NCBI GenBank assembly: GCA_937925715.1
Contig: CALAMG010000031.1
Coordinates: forward strand, 1-64,000
Length of the DNA: 64,000 nucleotides
Direction of reading: 5' to 3'
Source of the DNA: an uncultured Collinsella sp.
GTDB taxonomy: Bacteria > Actinomycetota > Coriobacteriia > Coriobacteriales > Coriobacteriaceae
Part shown: piece by piece, positions 1-8,973 of the stretch
Layout: each line of letters opens with the position of its first letter
How positions within the stretch are numbered: position 1 is the first letter of the stretch
Program-made: the position numbers and the translations under genes
The notes under the pieces: model-generated
Seen by the model: the letters and a program-made list of their open reading frames with translations, nothing else
What the model was told of the DNA's origin: nothing
Databases searched by the model: none

Positions 1-1014
1 GGCGAACATCACGGGCACGACAGAGGCTTTGCCGACGGCCTTGAGCTGCTTGGAGCGCATAAAGAGCAGGAAGATGATCGGGACAATGAACGTGGCGCCG
101 GTGCCGCCGAGTTCGCCGATGTAGTTACCGAAGTTTTCGGTCAGGGCGAGGGCGGGGTGACCGCCGGCCTGCAGCGTGGCGAGGTTGGTGGTGATGTTGC
201 CAAACAGCGCGGCGTTGAGGGCAGGCTTAACGACCGAGGGGCCGTGGATGCCCATGAACCAGAACAGCGGGATCATGAACCAGATGAGGGCGAGGCCGGC
301 GTAGGAATCGGCAGCGGCGAACAGCGGGCTCACCAGCGTGGAGATGACGTTGGCAAACGGGACGGCCAAGCAGGTGCGGCAGATAACGTCGATGACGGCG
401 ACAAACAGGATGGAGAAGCTGAAGGCGAAGATGTCGCGGAAGTTCTGGGCGATGGCGCCGGGGACTTCTTTGGGCAGCTTGATGGTGATGTCTCGCTTAA
501 TGCAGAAGGCATAGATGTTGACCGTGGCAAATGCGGCGACAAAGGAGCTCAGCAGGCCCTTGGTGCCCATGTTGTCGGTAAAGAACACCGAGACGTCGGC
601 GCCGTCGATCTTGGCACTCGTCTGGGTAACGGCCAAGATGAGCATAGCGCACATGGCGGCGACCATGGTGCTCGTGGCGTTGATGGCCTTGCCGGCAGGC
701 ATGCGGCGGTTCTTGGAGCCGGTCAGCGCGCTTGCGGTGGTGCCGGCGACCATGATGCCCACGACGCCCATCGTGAAGTTGTAAACCTTGTTGCAGAAGT
801 TCACGACGTCGACGTTCCACCAGTCGGGCAGCGTAAAGCCGCCGACCGTGGCGACAACGCCCGGCAGGGTCGAAATAAGCAGGAAGACAGAAGAAGACAG
901 GATGATGGGCATTGCTGCCAAAAAGCCGTCTTTAATGGCCTGAAGGTAGATGTTCTTAGAGACCTTGTCGAAGTACGGCTGACCTTTCTCCAAGAACTTA
1001 ACGATCGATTCCAT
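1..1014 (-). CDS. PTS lactose/cellobiose-family EIIC (C-terminus cut by window edge)
   Basis: Membrane channel subunit of a sugar phosphotransferase system that moves a beta-glucoside or galactoside across the membrane during phosphorylation. The reverse strand from the ATG at 1014 reads 338 codons without a stop and runs off the left edge. It begins MESIVKFLEKGQPYFDKVSKNIYLQAI, like the LacE encoded at 5796-7562, and carries repeated hydrophobic helices plus the EIIC signature GIHGPSVVKPAL, matching GVHGPSIVEPAI in LacE. The gene lies upstream of the GH1 gene at 1191-2639 on the same strand only in the reverse sense, so the GH1 gene would be transcribed first and this gene second, 177 bases apart. 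Whether an EIIB domain is fused at the C-terminus cannot be seen. Family assignment is firm; sugar specificity is inferred. Confidence 0.88.
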   Translation of the reverse strand, partial: MESIVKFLEKGQPYFDKVSKNIYLQAIKDGFLAAMPIILSSSVFLLISTLPGVVATVGGFTLPDWWNVDVVNFCNKVYNFTMGVVGIMVAGTTASALTGSKNRRMPAGKAINATSTMVAAMCAMLILAVTQTSAKIDGADVSVFFTDNMGTKGLLSSFVAAFATVNIYAFCIKRDITIKLPKEVPGAIAQNFRDIFAFSFSILFVAVIDVICRTCLAVPFANVISTLVSPLFAAADSYAGLALIWFMIPLFWFMGIHGPSVVKPALNAALFGNITTNLATLQAGGHPALALTENFGNYIGELGGTGATFIVPIIFLLFMRSKQLKAVGKASVVPVMFA

Positions 1015-1190
1015 AGTTCACGCTCCTCTTTGCATGAAATCTTAATGGCATGGACGTTGAAAACCTATATGGTCTCCCGCTTGCTAAAAGCCCGGGTGCA
1101 GGCGGGGTCGGTCCCAGGGGGAGAGAGGGGAGCGGCTGGGTTTGTATCGCATAGGGCCGCTCCCTTCTCGGGGGAAAGCGAGGCGATGCG

Positions 1191-2639
1191 CTACTGCGCG
1201 TCCGCCATAGTGTCGGCGAGCTCCTTGTACCAGAGTGCCGACTGCTTGATGTAGCGTTTTTGCGTGTCGAAGTCGATGTAGAACAGGCCGTAGCGCTTGT
1301 TATAGCCGTTGGCCCACGAGAACTGGTCCTGCAGGCTCCAGATAAAGTAGCCCTGGACGTCGACGCCCTCGGCGCGCGCCTGGAGCACCTTCTCCATGTG
1401 CTGGTCGACAAAGTCGATGCGCTCGGGATCGGCGACGATGCCGTTTGCGTCGGGCTCGGGGTCCTTGTGGCCCAGGCCGTTTTCGGTGATATAGATGACG
1501 GGGAGGTTGGGATAGGTGGCGCTGATGTGCTTGAGCGTGTCGTAGAGGCCTTGCGGGTAGATGAGCCAATCCCAGTCGGTGGTGGGGATACCCGGCATAT
1601 CGACCTGCTGCCCGACGCCCTTAAACTTAAAGCACGAGGTGCCCTTGTCTCCGGTGCCGTTAAAGCTGTTGGTGGACTCGCCATCGTAGGCGGCGATAAA
1701 CGCCGACTGATAGTAGTTGAGGCCGAACATATCGTTGCGGGGCGCCGCCTTGGCGAGCTCCTCCATGTCGCTGTCCTCAACCGTAAGCGTGGCGTTGTTG
1801 GCACGCAGAATCTCGTTGATGAGTGAGAGGGTGCGCGCGGAGTAGTGACCCAGGAAGGCGCCGTCCATGATGAAGTCGGTGTAGAAGGCGTTGTACAGGT
1901 CGGCGGCGTGCTGGTCGGCGGGCGAGTCGGTGGCAGGATATGCCGGCGTCAGGACGTTGACCATGCCAATGCGTCCGCCCAGGTGCTCGGTCTCGTCAAG
2001 ATCCTTATACAGGTTGACGGCGCGGGCGTGGGCAACGAGCTCGTTGTGCTGGCTCTGGATGCCGCTCGTCACATCAAAGTGATGGTTGGGCGGGAAGTTG
2101 CCTTGGATGTATTGGGAGTGCGAGAGGCTGATGAGCTCGTTGATGGTGAACCAATTTTTGACCTCGCGGAACTCGCGGAAGCAGAACTCGGCATAGCGCA
2201 CATAGGCGTCGACGGTCTTGCGGTTGAGCCAGTCGCCCTGGTTGAACAGGGCGGCGGGGGAGTCAAAGTGATGCAGGGACACATAGGGCTCGACGCCATA
2301 CTTTTTGCAGCAGGCGAACAGCTCGTGGTAGTGCTTAACGCCCTCGGAGAGGGGTTCGGCATCGTCGCCGTTGGGGAAGATGCGGGTCCAGGCGATGGAC
2401 ACACGAATGGCGTTGAGTCCATGCTCGGCAGAAAGGCGGATATCCTCCTCGTAGCGGTTGTAGAAATCACTGGCCGGGTCGGGCAAAAAGCGACCCTGGG
2501 CGACAAGGTAATCGTCCCACATGGTCTTACCCTTGCCTGCCACCTTCGTGGAACCTTCCGTTTGGTACGCGGCGGTTGCGGCGCCCCAAACAAAGCCCTT
2601 CGGCAGCTGCTGTACGCGGTTTAGCAAAGACATATGCAT
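1191..2639 (-). CDS. GH1 6-phospho-beta-glycosidase, LacG-like
   Basis: Cytoplasmic family 1 glycoside hydrolase (482 residues) that cleaves a PTS-imported phospho-disaccharide, probably 6-phospho-beta-galactoside or 6-phospho-beta-glucoside. The general acid/base is Glu168 in TINELIS and the nucleophile Glu386 in YITENGLG. The 6-phosphate pocket typical of phospho-specific GH1 enzymes is present: Ser441, Lys448 and Tyr450 in FSWANGYNKRYG. Translation may start at ATG 2639 (MHMSLL) or two codons later at 2633; both are plausible. It is divergent from the LacI regulator at 2975 and two operator-like sites (2755-2769, 2777-2791) sit in its promoter region, so control by that repressor is likely. 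It is a paralogue of the GH1 enzyme at 4290-5729; which one handles lactose-6-phosphate is not certain. Confidence 0.9.
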   Translation of the reverse strand: MHMSLLNRVQQLPKGFVWGAATAAYQTEGSTKVAGKGKTMWDDYLVAQGRFLPDPASDFYNRYEEDIRLSAEHGLNAIRVSIAWTRIFPNGDDAEPLSEGVKHYHELFACCKKYGVEPYVSLHHFDSPAALFNQGDWLNRKTVDAYVRYAEFCFREFREVKNWFTINELISLSHSQYIQGNFPPNHHFDVTSGIQSQHNELVAHARAVNLYKDLDETEHLGGRIGMVNVLTPAYPATDSPADQHAADLYNAFYTDFIMDGAFLGHYSARTLSLINEILRANNATLTVEDSDMEELAKAAPRNDMFGLNYYQSAFIAAYDGESTNSFNGTGDKGTSCFKFKGVGQQVDMPGIPTTDWDWLIYPQGLYDTLKHISATYPNLPVIYITENGLGHKDPEPDANGIVADPERIDFVDQHMEKVLQARAEGVDVQGYFIWSLQDQFSWANGYNKRYGLFYIDFDTQKRYIKQSALWYKELADTMADAQ

Positions 2640-2754
2640 ACATCCTCTCGTCTCGCTGTTCGATATTGTGCGTTTGCGCTCAGGAGGCTCCCTGGTTAGC
2701 GTTCAGCGGTGAAAAAGCCCGATAAACACTATCTTAAAATGATTAGAACCAAAA

Positions 2755-2791
2755 TGAGCACGTGAACATTTGACAATGAGCACGTTAACAT
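2755..2791. promoter_or_regulatory. Tandem LacI-type operators upstream of GH1 gene
   Basis: Two near-identical sites, TGAGCACGTGAACAT (2755-2769) and TGAGCACGTTAACAT (2777-2791), are 22 bases apart, two helical turns. Both have the central CG usual for LacI-family operators. A third copy lies at 2909-2923 by the regulator promoter. The sites are absent elsewhere in the window in this exact form, which points to the neighbouring repressor at 2975. Binding is inferred. Confidence 0.65.
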
Positions 2792-2866
2792 CCGGCTGGG
2801 ATGTATAGAAACAAAACAACTTCAAACAGCCGCGAACGGTTGTATTTGTTCGGTAAGCGGTTTTGA

Positions 2867-2923
2867 TTGACAGAAGTTTTCATGTTGTGGTATATGGCTC
2901 GGGTATCATGAGCACGTTATCAA
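2867..2923 (+). promoter_or_regulatory. Promoter and operator of the LacI regulator at 2975
   Basis: A consensus-like promoter is visible: TTGACA at 2867-2872 and TATATG at 2891-2896 with an 18-base spacer. Just downstream lies TGAGCACGTTATCAA at 2909-2923, matching the two operators at 2755-2791. An operator at the expected start site suggests negative autoregulation. No other feature is seen in the rest of the 2640-2974 gap, apart from a CGAACGGTT motif near 2832. Confidence 0.55.
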
Positions 2924-2974
2924 TGTATGTACGATGCGCCATGGGCGCGGGGAATAGTTGGGAAGCAGGTTAGC

Positions 2975-4012
2975 GTGGAAGGCATGGATCAGCAGACAAG
3001 GAATGGTCGTTCGGCGAGCGCGGCAGAGGTTGCGGCGCTCGCTGGCGTGAGCCGCCAGACTGTGTCTCGCGTGGTCAACGGTATGCCCAACGTGACGGAA
3101 AAGACGCGCAAGCGTGTGCTGGCCGCCATGGAAGAGCTGGGCTTTCGTCCCAATTTTGCTGGAGCGGCGTTGCGCGGCGGGTCGTATCGTTCTATTGGCC
3201 TGTGCATGTACAACATCACACGTGTCGGTAACCTGGCGACGCTCGAGGGTATCATGCAAGCGGCGCGCGAGCATGATTTTGCCGTCACTATGATCGAGAT
3301 GGGCGGCGACAAGCCCTATGCACTTGCCGATGCCTCGCGCCGCATGGTCGAGCGACCCGTCGACGGCATGATTCTCAACATGAACCGCATGGCTCCCGAT
3401 TTTGAGGAGTTTGTTCCCCAGCCGGGAGTGCGAACGGTCATCCTGTCCATGTATGCGCATCCGCGCTGCACGACGATCGACTCCGACCAGTATGGTTCGT
3501 GCGAGCTGTTGACCAATTATCTGCTGGAACATGGTCACTCGAATATGCGGTTTGTGGCGGGTCCGGAAAACTCGATTTCCTCGCGTTTTCGTGAGGCCGG
3601 TTGGCGCGATACGCTGGGTCGTGCTCATGTCGATGCCGCTCCGATGCTGCGTGGCGATTGGAGTGCGGACAGTGGGTACGCCATGGGCGAGCGGATTGCG
3701 GCCGAGGTGCTTGCCGGCGGGTCGCAGGCGCCGACTGCCGTGCTTGCGGCAAATGACCAGATGGCGCTGGGCGTTATCGCCGCGCTCGAGAACGCGGGCC
3801 TGTCCGTGCCCGACGACGTGAGCGTGGTTGGTATCGACGACGCACTCGAGGGACTTGTTCCTCACAATCGGCTGACGACGCTGCGATTTGATTTGCGCGG
3901 TGTCGGTAAGCTTGCGTTTGAGGCGGCGATTGGAGAGAGCTCGTCTATCGAGGCGATTCATGTGCCGAGCACGCTGGTCGAACGCTCGACTGTTAGGGAC
4001 ATACGGGGTTAG
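2975..4012 (+). CDS. LacI/GalR-family transcriptional repressor
   Basis: DNA-binding sugar-responsive repressor of 345 residues. The N-terminal HTH reads AAEVAALAGVSRQTVSRVVN, followed by the hinge and a periplasmic-binding-protein-like effector domain ending with the family pattern VSVVGIDDALEGLVPHNRLTT. I chose the GTG at 2975 because GGAAGCAGG lies six bases upstream; an ATG at 2984 has its purine run too close, and an ATG at 2927 has no ribosome binding site. It is one of three closely related LacI paralogues in the window (also 7920 and 17728). Divergent orientation to the GH1 gene at 1191-2639 and operator copies on both sides of the promoter region suggest it controls that gene and itself. 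The inducer is unknown. Confidence 0.88.
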   Translation: MEGMDQQTRNGRSASAAEVAALAGVSRQTVSRVVNGMPNVTEKTRKRVLAAMEELGFRPNFAGAALRGGSYRSIGLCMYNITRVGNLATLEGIMQAAREHDFAVTMIEMGGDKPYALADASRRMVERPVDGMILNMNRMAPDFEEFVPQPGVRTVILSMYAHPRCTTIDSDQYGSCELLTNYLLEHGHSNMRFVAGPENSISSRFREAGWRDTLGRAHVDAAPMLRGDWSADSGYAMGERIAAEVLAGGSQAPTAVLAANDQMALGVIAALENAGLSVPDDVSVVGIDDALEGLVPHNRLTTLRFDLRGVGKLAFEAAIGESSSIEAIHVPSTLVERSTVRDIRG

Positions 4013-4019
4013 GTCCTAC

Positions 4020-4171
4020 TCCGTTTGTCTCGATTTGTAACAGGTAGACGGTCAAAAGCGGGCTACGTGTTACAGATTTAGATTCTTCGGAAAGAGCAAT
4101 CCTGTTCGTCTCAATCTGTAACAGCTAGGACCCAAAAACTCGGCTAGATGTTACGGATTGAGACAAACGGA
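4020..4171. repeat. Four-unit palindromic intergenic repeat (BIME-like)
   Basis: Four copies of a roughly 28-base unit alternate in orientation: 4020-4047 (+), 4062-4081 (-), 4102-4129 (+) and 4144-4171 (-). The shared core is GTCTCRATYTGTAACA followed by a TAG triplet. The outermost pair and the inner pair can each fold into hairpins. It fills most of the gap between the LacI gene and the end of the convergent GH1 gene, and may also end transcription there. The alternating layout resembles bacterial interspersed mosaic elements built from REP units. Confidence 0.7.
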
Positions 4172-4289
4172 CCCCGAACCGCCCAAAAAGGCCGGGGGCG
4201 GCGCGCCGTGTGACGTGCCACCCCCGGCTGAGAAATGGGGGACAGGTTATGTGGGCGGTGCAACTCCGCCAACCGCTCGTCGCAAGCCG

Positions 4290-5729
4290 CTAGTCCAGAC
4301 GACGGGTTTGCGCCACGTGCTTATACCAGTATGCGCTTGCCTTGGGTGTGCGCTTTTGGGTTTCAAAGTCAACGTAGAAGAAGCCGTAACGCTTGTTGTA
4401 ACCGTTGGTCCAGGAGAACTGATCCTGCAGGCTCCACAGGAAGTAGCCGCCTACGTTGACGCCAACCTCCATGGCCTTGAGCAACCAGCGCAGGTGCTGC
4501 TCGATGTAGTCGATGCGCGGCTGGTCGTCCACAAAACCGTCCTTGTAGGGGTCCTTGTAGCCCATGCCGTTCTCGGTGATGAAGATCTGCTTGTAGTTGG
4601 GGTAGCGCTGCTTAATGTAGACGAGCAGATCGAACAGGCCCTCGGGATAGATGATCCAGTCCCAGTCGGTGGTGGGGATACCAGGCTTGTTCACATGCTC
4701 GCCAATACCCTTAACGCGCCAGCGGCCGGTGCCCTTCTCGCCCGTACCGTTGTGGTGCAGGTCGTTCTCGCCATCGTAAGCCTTCAAGAAGCGGCACTGG
4801 TAGTTGTTAACGCCCAGGTAGTCGTTGTAGAGCGCGGCCTCGCGCATGATCTCGAGGTCCTCGTCCAGGATCTCGATGGTGCCGCCCGAGACGGCAGCCA
4901 GGCGGTTGGCGCACTCGAGGGTGTCGGGGGCATAGTCGCCGCGGAAGGTGGCGTCGAGCAGAAACTGGTTCTGCAGCACGTGCTCGTTGTTGGCGGCTTT
5001 GATGTCGGCGGGGTCGTTCTCGTTGAGCGGATACTTAAACTCCAGCGACTGAATGACGCCGATCTTGCCCTTAAAGCCGCCGTTGTGGAAGGCCAGCACG
5101 GCCTTGGCGTGGGCGAGCATCATGTTGTGCTCGCACTGGAAGGCCTCGGCCAGATGCGCCTTGACGCCACCGGGGAAGGTGCCCTCGATGTAGGTGTTGG
5201 AGGCGTCGGCCCAGATCTCGTTAAAGGTGAACCAGTAGGTCACCTGGTCGGCGTACTCCTTAAAGCAGAAGGTGGCAAAGTCCACAAAGGCGTCGATGGT
5301 CTCGCGGTTGAGGAAATCGCCCTTCTCAAAGAGGGGCAGCGGCGTGTCAAAGTGATGCAGCGTGACGAACGGCTCAACGTGGTGCTTATGGCACTCGGCG
5401 AAGAGATCGTGATAGAACTGGACACCCTCGGGGTTGATTTCGCCGGTACCGTTGGGAAAGATGCGGCTCCAGGCGATGGAGAGGCGAATGCCGTTGATGC
5501 CGAACTCCTCGCACAGCTCCAAATCGACGGGGTACTGGTTGTAGAAGTCGGAAGCGGGATCGGGGGAGAAGCGCCCCTGGGCCTCCAGGAAGTCGTCCCA
5601 GGCAACCTTGCCCTTACCGTGGGTGCGGGTCTCGCCCTCTACCTGGTAGGCAGCGGTGGCGCCGCCAAAGACAAAGTCCTCGGGAAACTGCGCAGGCGGG
5701 TTGGTGACGCTAGCGGGGTTAACGGACAT
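4290..5729 (-). CDS. lacG: 6-phospho-beta-galactosidase
   Basis: Cytoplasmic GH1 enzyme (479 residues) that hydrolyses lactose-6-phosphate to galactose-6-phosphate and glucose. Recognised by overall resemblance to streptococcal/lactococcal LacG, with the start PEDFVFGGATAAYQVEGETR and the block HHVEPFVTLHHFDTPLPL. Acid/base Glu171 is in FTFNEI, nucleophile Glu386 in FITENGMG, and the phosphate-binding Ser439, Lys446 and Tyr448 are in FSWTNGYNKRYG. Length matches the family (about 468-480). It follows lacE on the reverse strand with a 66-base gap, so lacE-lacG is probably one transcript. Galactose-6-phosphate would feed LacA/LacB encoded at 11056-12072. Confidence 0.93.
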   Translation of the reverse strand: MSVNPASVTNPPAQFPEDFVFGGATAAYQVEGETRTHGKGKVAWDDFLEAQGRFSPDPASDFYNQYPVDLELCEEFGINGIRLSIAWSRIFPNGTGEINPEGVQFYHDLFAECHKHHVEPFVTLHHFDTPLPLFEKGDFLNRETIDAFVDFATFCFKEYADQVTYWFTFNEIWADASNTYIEGTFPGGVKAHLAEAFQCEHNMMLAHAKAVLAFHNGGFKGKIGVIQSLEFKYPLNENDPADIKAANNEHVLQNQFLLDATFRGDYAPDTLECANRLAAVSGGTIEILDEDLEIMREAALYNDYLGVNNYQCRFLKAYDGENDLHHNGTGEKGTGRWRVKGIGEHVNKPGIPTTDWDWIIYPEGLFDLLVYIKQRYPNYKQIFITENGMGYKDPYKDGFVDDQPRIDYIEQHLRWLLKAMEVGVNVGGYFLWSLQDQFSWTNGYNKRYGFFYVDFETQKRTPKASAYWYKHVAQTRRLD

Positions 5730-5795
5730 GATGATCCAATCGTCTAAATCGAAGGGCCAGCCGGCTGTGGATGGTCGGCTGGCCTTGGGCGTTAC

Positions 5796-7562
5796 TTACT
5801 TCGAAAGTTGCTCGCTTACGAAGGCGAGAGACTTATCGCCGTTCTGGGAGAGCTCGATGTACTGCTTGCCGCGGCAGGCGACGCACTTGTTGCCCACGCG
5901 CTCGCAGTCCTTCTGCAGGTCGGCCAGGTAGCTTGCGGCCTGCGGGGCCAGGACGACCAGGTCAAAGTCGGGAAGCATGTCAACGTGGTTGCCATAGGCC
6001 TCGGCAGCGGTCTCAAGATTGATGCCGCGCTCTTTGGCGGCCTTGGCCAGCGCGTTGGCGAGCAGGCCCGAGGTGCCGCCACCCTGGCAGAGCACGAGCA
6101 CGCGCTTGCCGTTGAGGTCACTGGCGGCCGTTGTCTCAGTGGCGACAACGGCGGGAGCGTCGGCCTTCACGGCCTCGGCAGCAGCGCCGGCGGCAACGCT
6201 CTTGGCATCGGCCTTGCCCTGGAAGGCATCGTTGAGCTTGGCGGCCTTCTCGGCGTTCTTGGCGGCGAGCTCCTCCTGGGAAATCTCGGCCTCCTCGGCG
6301 CACTTCTGGGCGTCGTAGGCACGGAAGAACGGGTAGTACAGAACGAAGTCGACGACCAGGATAAGGGCGAGCATCACAAAGGCGAGCGGCTGGAAGCCCA
6401 GGCCCATGATGGTGCCGATGGGGCCGGGGACAGTCCAGGGCAGGGTGTACATAAAGCCGTTCATGCCCAAGAAGTCGATAAAGATCTTGAGGATCCAGAT
6501 GTTGGCGATCGGGGCAAAGACAAACGGGACAAAGAAGACGGGGTTGAGCACGATGGGCGCGGCGAACAGCAGCGGCTCGTTGACGGCAAAGCAGACGGGG
6601 ACGATGGCGGCCTTACCGACGGCGCGCATCTCCTGAGACTTGGCCAGGAAGCAGAACATAAAGACCAGGACGAGCGTGGCGCCGGTGCCGCCCATGCAGA
6701 CGACGAAGTACTGGGCACCCTGGGTCAGGACAGCGGAAGCGTGCTGGCCAGCCTGGAACGCAGCCAGGTTGTCGGTCATGTTGGCAACGAGGGCGGCGGC
6801 GATGGCGGGCTCGACGATCGAGGGGCCGTGGACGCCCACGAACCAGAACAGGCTCATGGCGCCGTAGATCACAGCGAGGCCGATGTAGCCATCGGCAGCG
6901 GTGAACAGGGGCTGGAACACTTGGATGACGCCCTGGGCAAAGCAGAAGCCAAAGGCGGCGCGGAAGACGATGTCAAAAACCCAAAAGACGGTGATGCAGA
7001 CGGAGAAGGGGATGATGTCCTTGAAGGTCTGCGAGATGTTGGGCGGAACCTGCTCGGGCATCTTGACGGTGATGTTGCGCTTAATGAAGAACTTGTAGAT
7101 GATGCCGGTCACAAACGCAGCGATGAAGGCGGTCAGCAGGCCCTTGGAACCAAGGTAGGTGGTGTTGAAGCCGCTGGCGGCGTCCGTGGCGACCGTGTCG
7201 CTCGAAAGGAGCAAGAAGCCGATGATGGCCGCGCACATGCATGAGATAAAGTTAATCTGGTTATTCTTGGGCAGGTCGCGGTTCTGAGCGTCGGCGAAGT
7301 GCTTGGCCGTGGTGGCGGCGCAGGCGATGGCCAGGATGCCCATGGAGTAGTTGTAGCACTTCCACAGAGCGTTGTTGATGTCATCGGGCCAGTAGAAACC
7401 CCAGATGTTGGGGACCGAGGCTACCAGGCAGAAGATGGACGAGAAGATGATGATGGGGATGACGGAGATAAAGCCGTCGCGGATCGCCTTGAGGTACTTG
7501 TTGCGGGCGATCGCGTTGAAAAAGGGCTGGCCCTTTTCGATGATGGCGATGAGTTGCTCCAT
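5796..7562 (-). CDS. lacE: PTS lactose-specific EIICB
   Basis: Membrane lactose permease and phosphotransfer protein of 588 residues. An N-terminal EIIC domain (about residues 1-420) has many hydrophobic helices and the motif GVHGPSIVEPA. A linker rich in Ala, Glu and Lys joins it to a C-terminal EIIB domain (about 483-588) whose phosphorylated cysteine is Cys492 in VLVLCQGGGTSGLL, close to the known LacE sequence. The IIA partner is LacF at 9138. The start at 7562 has AGGAG seven bases upstream. Downstream is lacG. An operator-like site for the LacI protein at 7920 lies at 7625-7640 in the leader, so that repressor probably controls lacEG. Confidence 0.94.
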   Translation of the reverse strand: MEQLIAIIEKGQPFFNAIARNKYLKAIRDGFISVIPIIIFSSIFCLVASVPNIWGFYWPDDINNALWKCYNYSMGILAIACAATTAKHFADAQNRDLPKNNQINFISCMCAAIIGFLLLSSDTVATDAASGFNTTYLGSKGLLTAFIAAFVTGIIYKFFIKRNITVKMPEQVPPNISQTFKDIIPFSVCITVFWVFDIVFRAAFGFCFAQGVIQVFQPLFTAADGYIGLAVIYGAMSLFWFVGVHGPSIVEPAIAAALVANMTDNLAAFQAGQHASAVLTQGAQYFVVCMGGTGATLVLVFMFCFLAKSQEMRAVGKAAIVPVCFAVNEPLLFAAPIVLNPVFFVPFVFAPIANIWILKIFIDFLGMNGFMYTLPWTVPGPIGTIMGLGFQPLAFVMLALILVVDFVLYYPFFRAYDAQKCAEEAEISQEELAAKNAEKAAKLNDAFQGKADAKSVAAGAAAEAVKADAPAVVATETTAASDLNGKRVLVLCQGGGTSGLLANALAKAAKERGINLETAAEAYGNHVDMLPDFDLVVLAPQAASYLADLQKDCERVGNKCVACRGKQYIELSQNGDKSLAFVSEQLSK

Positions 7563-7624
7563 GCAATGCTCCTAAGAGTCGGTGGGTTAGCAACGATGGT
7601 AGCTTTTGACGTTCGGTTGCCAAA

Positions 7625-7640
7625 ATGTTGACGTTGCCAT
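7625..7640. promoter_or_regulatory. LacI-type operator in lacE leader
   Basis: ATGTTGACGTTGCCAT is the inverse of the site ATGGCAACGTTAACAT at 7745-7760 with one base changed. A third related site is at 7890-7905. Presence on both sides of the divergent lacE / lacI-like promoter region supports a local regulator; binding is inferred. Confidence 0.6.
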
Positions 7641-7744
7641 TTTGTGACACAAAAAAAGACGCGAACCGGTGGTTCCTGTGCCTGAGAACCGTCGATTCCT
7701 TACGCGTAAACGTTTGAGCCGCCCGGTGGCTCTGTGTTTGCACA

Positions 7745-7760
7745 ATGGCAACGTTAACAT
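7745..7760. promoter_or_regulatory. LacI-type operator between lacE and LacI gene
   Basis: ATGGCAACGTTAACAT, the best copy of the motif, lies midway in the 357-base intergenic gap. The gap also contains GTGAACGGTAG at 7799-7809 and CGTAAACG near 7705, either of which could be a further regulatory site. Confidence 0.6.
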
Positions 7761-7889
7761 TTGGGCGACAAAAGCCGTTCGGGGAAGCAAAAATGTCGGT
7801 GAACGGTAGGTTTTGGGTGGTGAGCGTATGGTGGGGGAGGCGTTAGATATACTTGAAGACGTTTCATTTGACTGCGTAGGGTGCCACCA

Positions 7890-7905
7890 ATGGCATCGTT
7901 GACAT
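7890..7905. promoter_or_regulatory. LacI-type operator just upstream of the regulator start
   Basis: ATGGCATCGTTGACAT ends 14 bases before the ATG at 7920, where it would block expression of the regulator itself. It differs from the 7745 copy by two bases. Confidence 0.55.
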
Positions 7906-7919
7906 AGAAAGATCGACCT

Positions 7920-8924
7920 ATGGCCGCTGTTAAAAAATCGGTATCCGTCAAAGACGTGGCGCGCCTCGCGGGCGTCTCGGAGCAGACGGTCTCGCGCACC
8001 GTGCACGATTCGCCCAGTGTGCGCCCCGAGACCAAGGAACGCGTGCGTGCCGCCATGCGCGAGCTGGGGTATCGCCCCAATTTCGCCGGTCGATCGCTGC
8101 GCCGTGGCAAGTTTAAGACCGTCGGCGTCGCCATGTTCAACATTACCGGTACCGGCAACCTCGACCGTATGGAGGGCTTTGCCGCCGCGGCCGACAAACA
8201 TGGCTATGCCATCACCCTCACTAAAGTAGATGGACATCCCTATACCCTCGAGAGCGCATCGTCGCGCATGAGCGCGCTGCCGGTGGATGGCATGGTCGTG
8301 ATCATGAATCGCATGCCGGCGGACTTTGGCACCTTCGAGCCGCTGCCCGGCATGCAGACGGTGCTCGTTACGATGCTGGAGCACCCGCTCTGTTCAACGG
8401 TCGATAACGACCAGTTCGATTGCTCGCGCCAGGTGGTCGAGTACTTGCTGGGGCGGGGGCACAAAACCGTGCACTTTATCTCGTGTCCCGAGCGCTCACT
8501 TTCGGGCATGCGGCGCGAGGAAGGCTGGCGCGAGACATTGCGCGCGCATGGAATTGAGCCGCCGCGACTCGTCCGTGGGGATTGGACGGCACAGAGCGGA
8601 TATGCTGCCGGTCAGGCTCTGGCGGAAGATCCGACCTGTACGGCCATTTATGCTTCCAACGATGCCATGGCATACGGCTGCATTCGCGGGCTCGAGTCGT
8701 GCGGAAGGCGTGTGCCCGAGGACGTGAGCGTGGTGGGTGTTGATGACAGCCTGGGCGATATCGTGCCCGACCGTCGCCTGACCACGGTGCGCTTTGACAA
8801 CAAGCGCGTCGGCATGTGGGCGGTCGACAAGATTGCCGGCGCTGATGGGGGTGCGTCTGGCGTGGAGCACATGCTGATCCCCGGTGTGCTCGTAGAGGGC
8901 GATACGGTGCGCGATTTGCGTTAG
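7920..8924 (+). CDS. LacI/GalR-family repressor of the lacE-lacG region
   Basis: Repressor of 334 residues. HTH reads VKDVARLAGVSEQTVSRTVH, followed by an effector-binding domain with the conserved tail VSVVGVDDSLGDIVPDRRLTT. Divergent from lacE with three matching operator-like sites between them (7625-7640, 7745-7760, 7890-7905), so it probably represses lacE-lacG and itself. The ATG at 7920 has only a weak purine stretch (AGAAAGATC) upstream, which is a poor ribosome binding site; translation may be low. Paralogue of the repressors at 2975 and 17728, with which it shares length and the Arg-Asn-Phe-Ala-Gly region after the HTH (YRPNFAGRSLRRG). Confidence 0.88.
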   Translation: MAAVKKSVSVKDVARLAGVSEQTVSRTVHDSPSVRPETKERVRAAMRELGYRPNFAGRSLRRGKFKTVGVAMFNITGTGNLDRMEGFAAAADKHGYAITLTKVDGHPYTLESASSRMSALPVDGMVVIMNRMPADFGTFEPLPGMQTVLVTMLEHPLCSTVDNDQFDCSRQVVEYLLGRGHKTVHFISCPERSLSGMRREEGWRETLRAHGIEPPRLVRGDWTAQSGYAAGQALAEDPTCTAIYASNDAMAYGCIRGLESCGRRVPEDVSVVGVDDSLGDIVPDRRLTTVRFDNKRVGMWAVDKIAGADGGASGVEHMLIPGVLVEGDTVRDLR

Positions 8925-8954
8925 GTGCGGCCCTGTTTGGGTTGCCGCTAATTG

Positions 8955-8973
8955 TGTTCGATATTGTTCAGAT
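8955..8973. promoter_or_regulatory. Direct-repeat operator candidate upstream of lacF
   Basis: TGTTCGATATTGTTCAGAT has two TGTTC half-sites ten bases apart. It matches TGTTCGAATGTGTTCAAAT at 10932-10950 upstream of lacA at 15 of 19 positions. Directly repeated half-sites one turn apart are typical of DeoR-family regulators such as LacR; no LacR-like gene adjoins, so the regulator may lie outside the window or be the DeoR protein at 20124-20927. Confidence 0.45.

Noticed and set aside
4158..7244. Long forward-strand open frames antisense to lacG and lacE
   Set aside because: Mirror frames of GC-rich genes with no domains or ribosome binding sites; the reverse-strand products are recognised enzymes.
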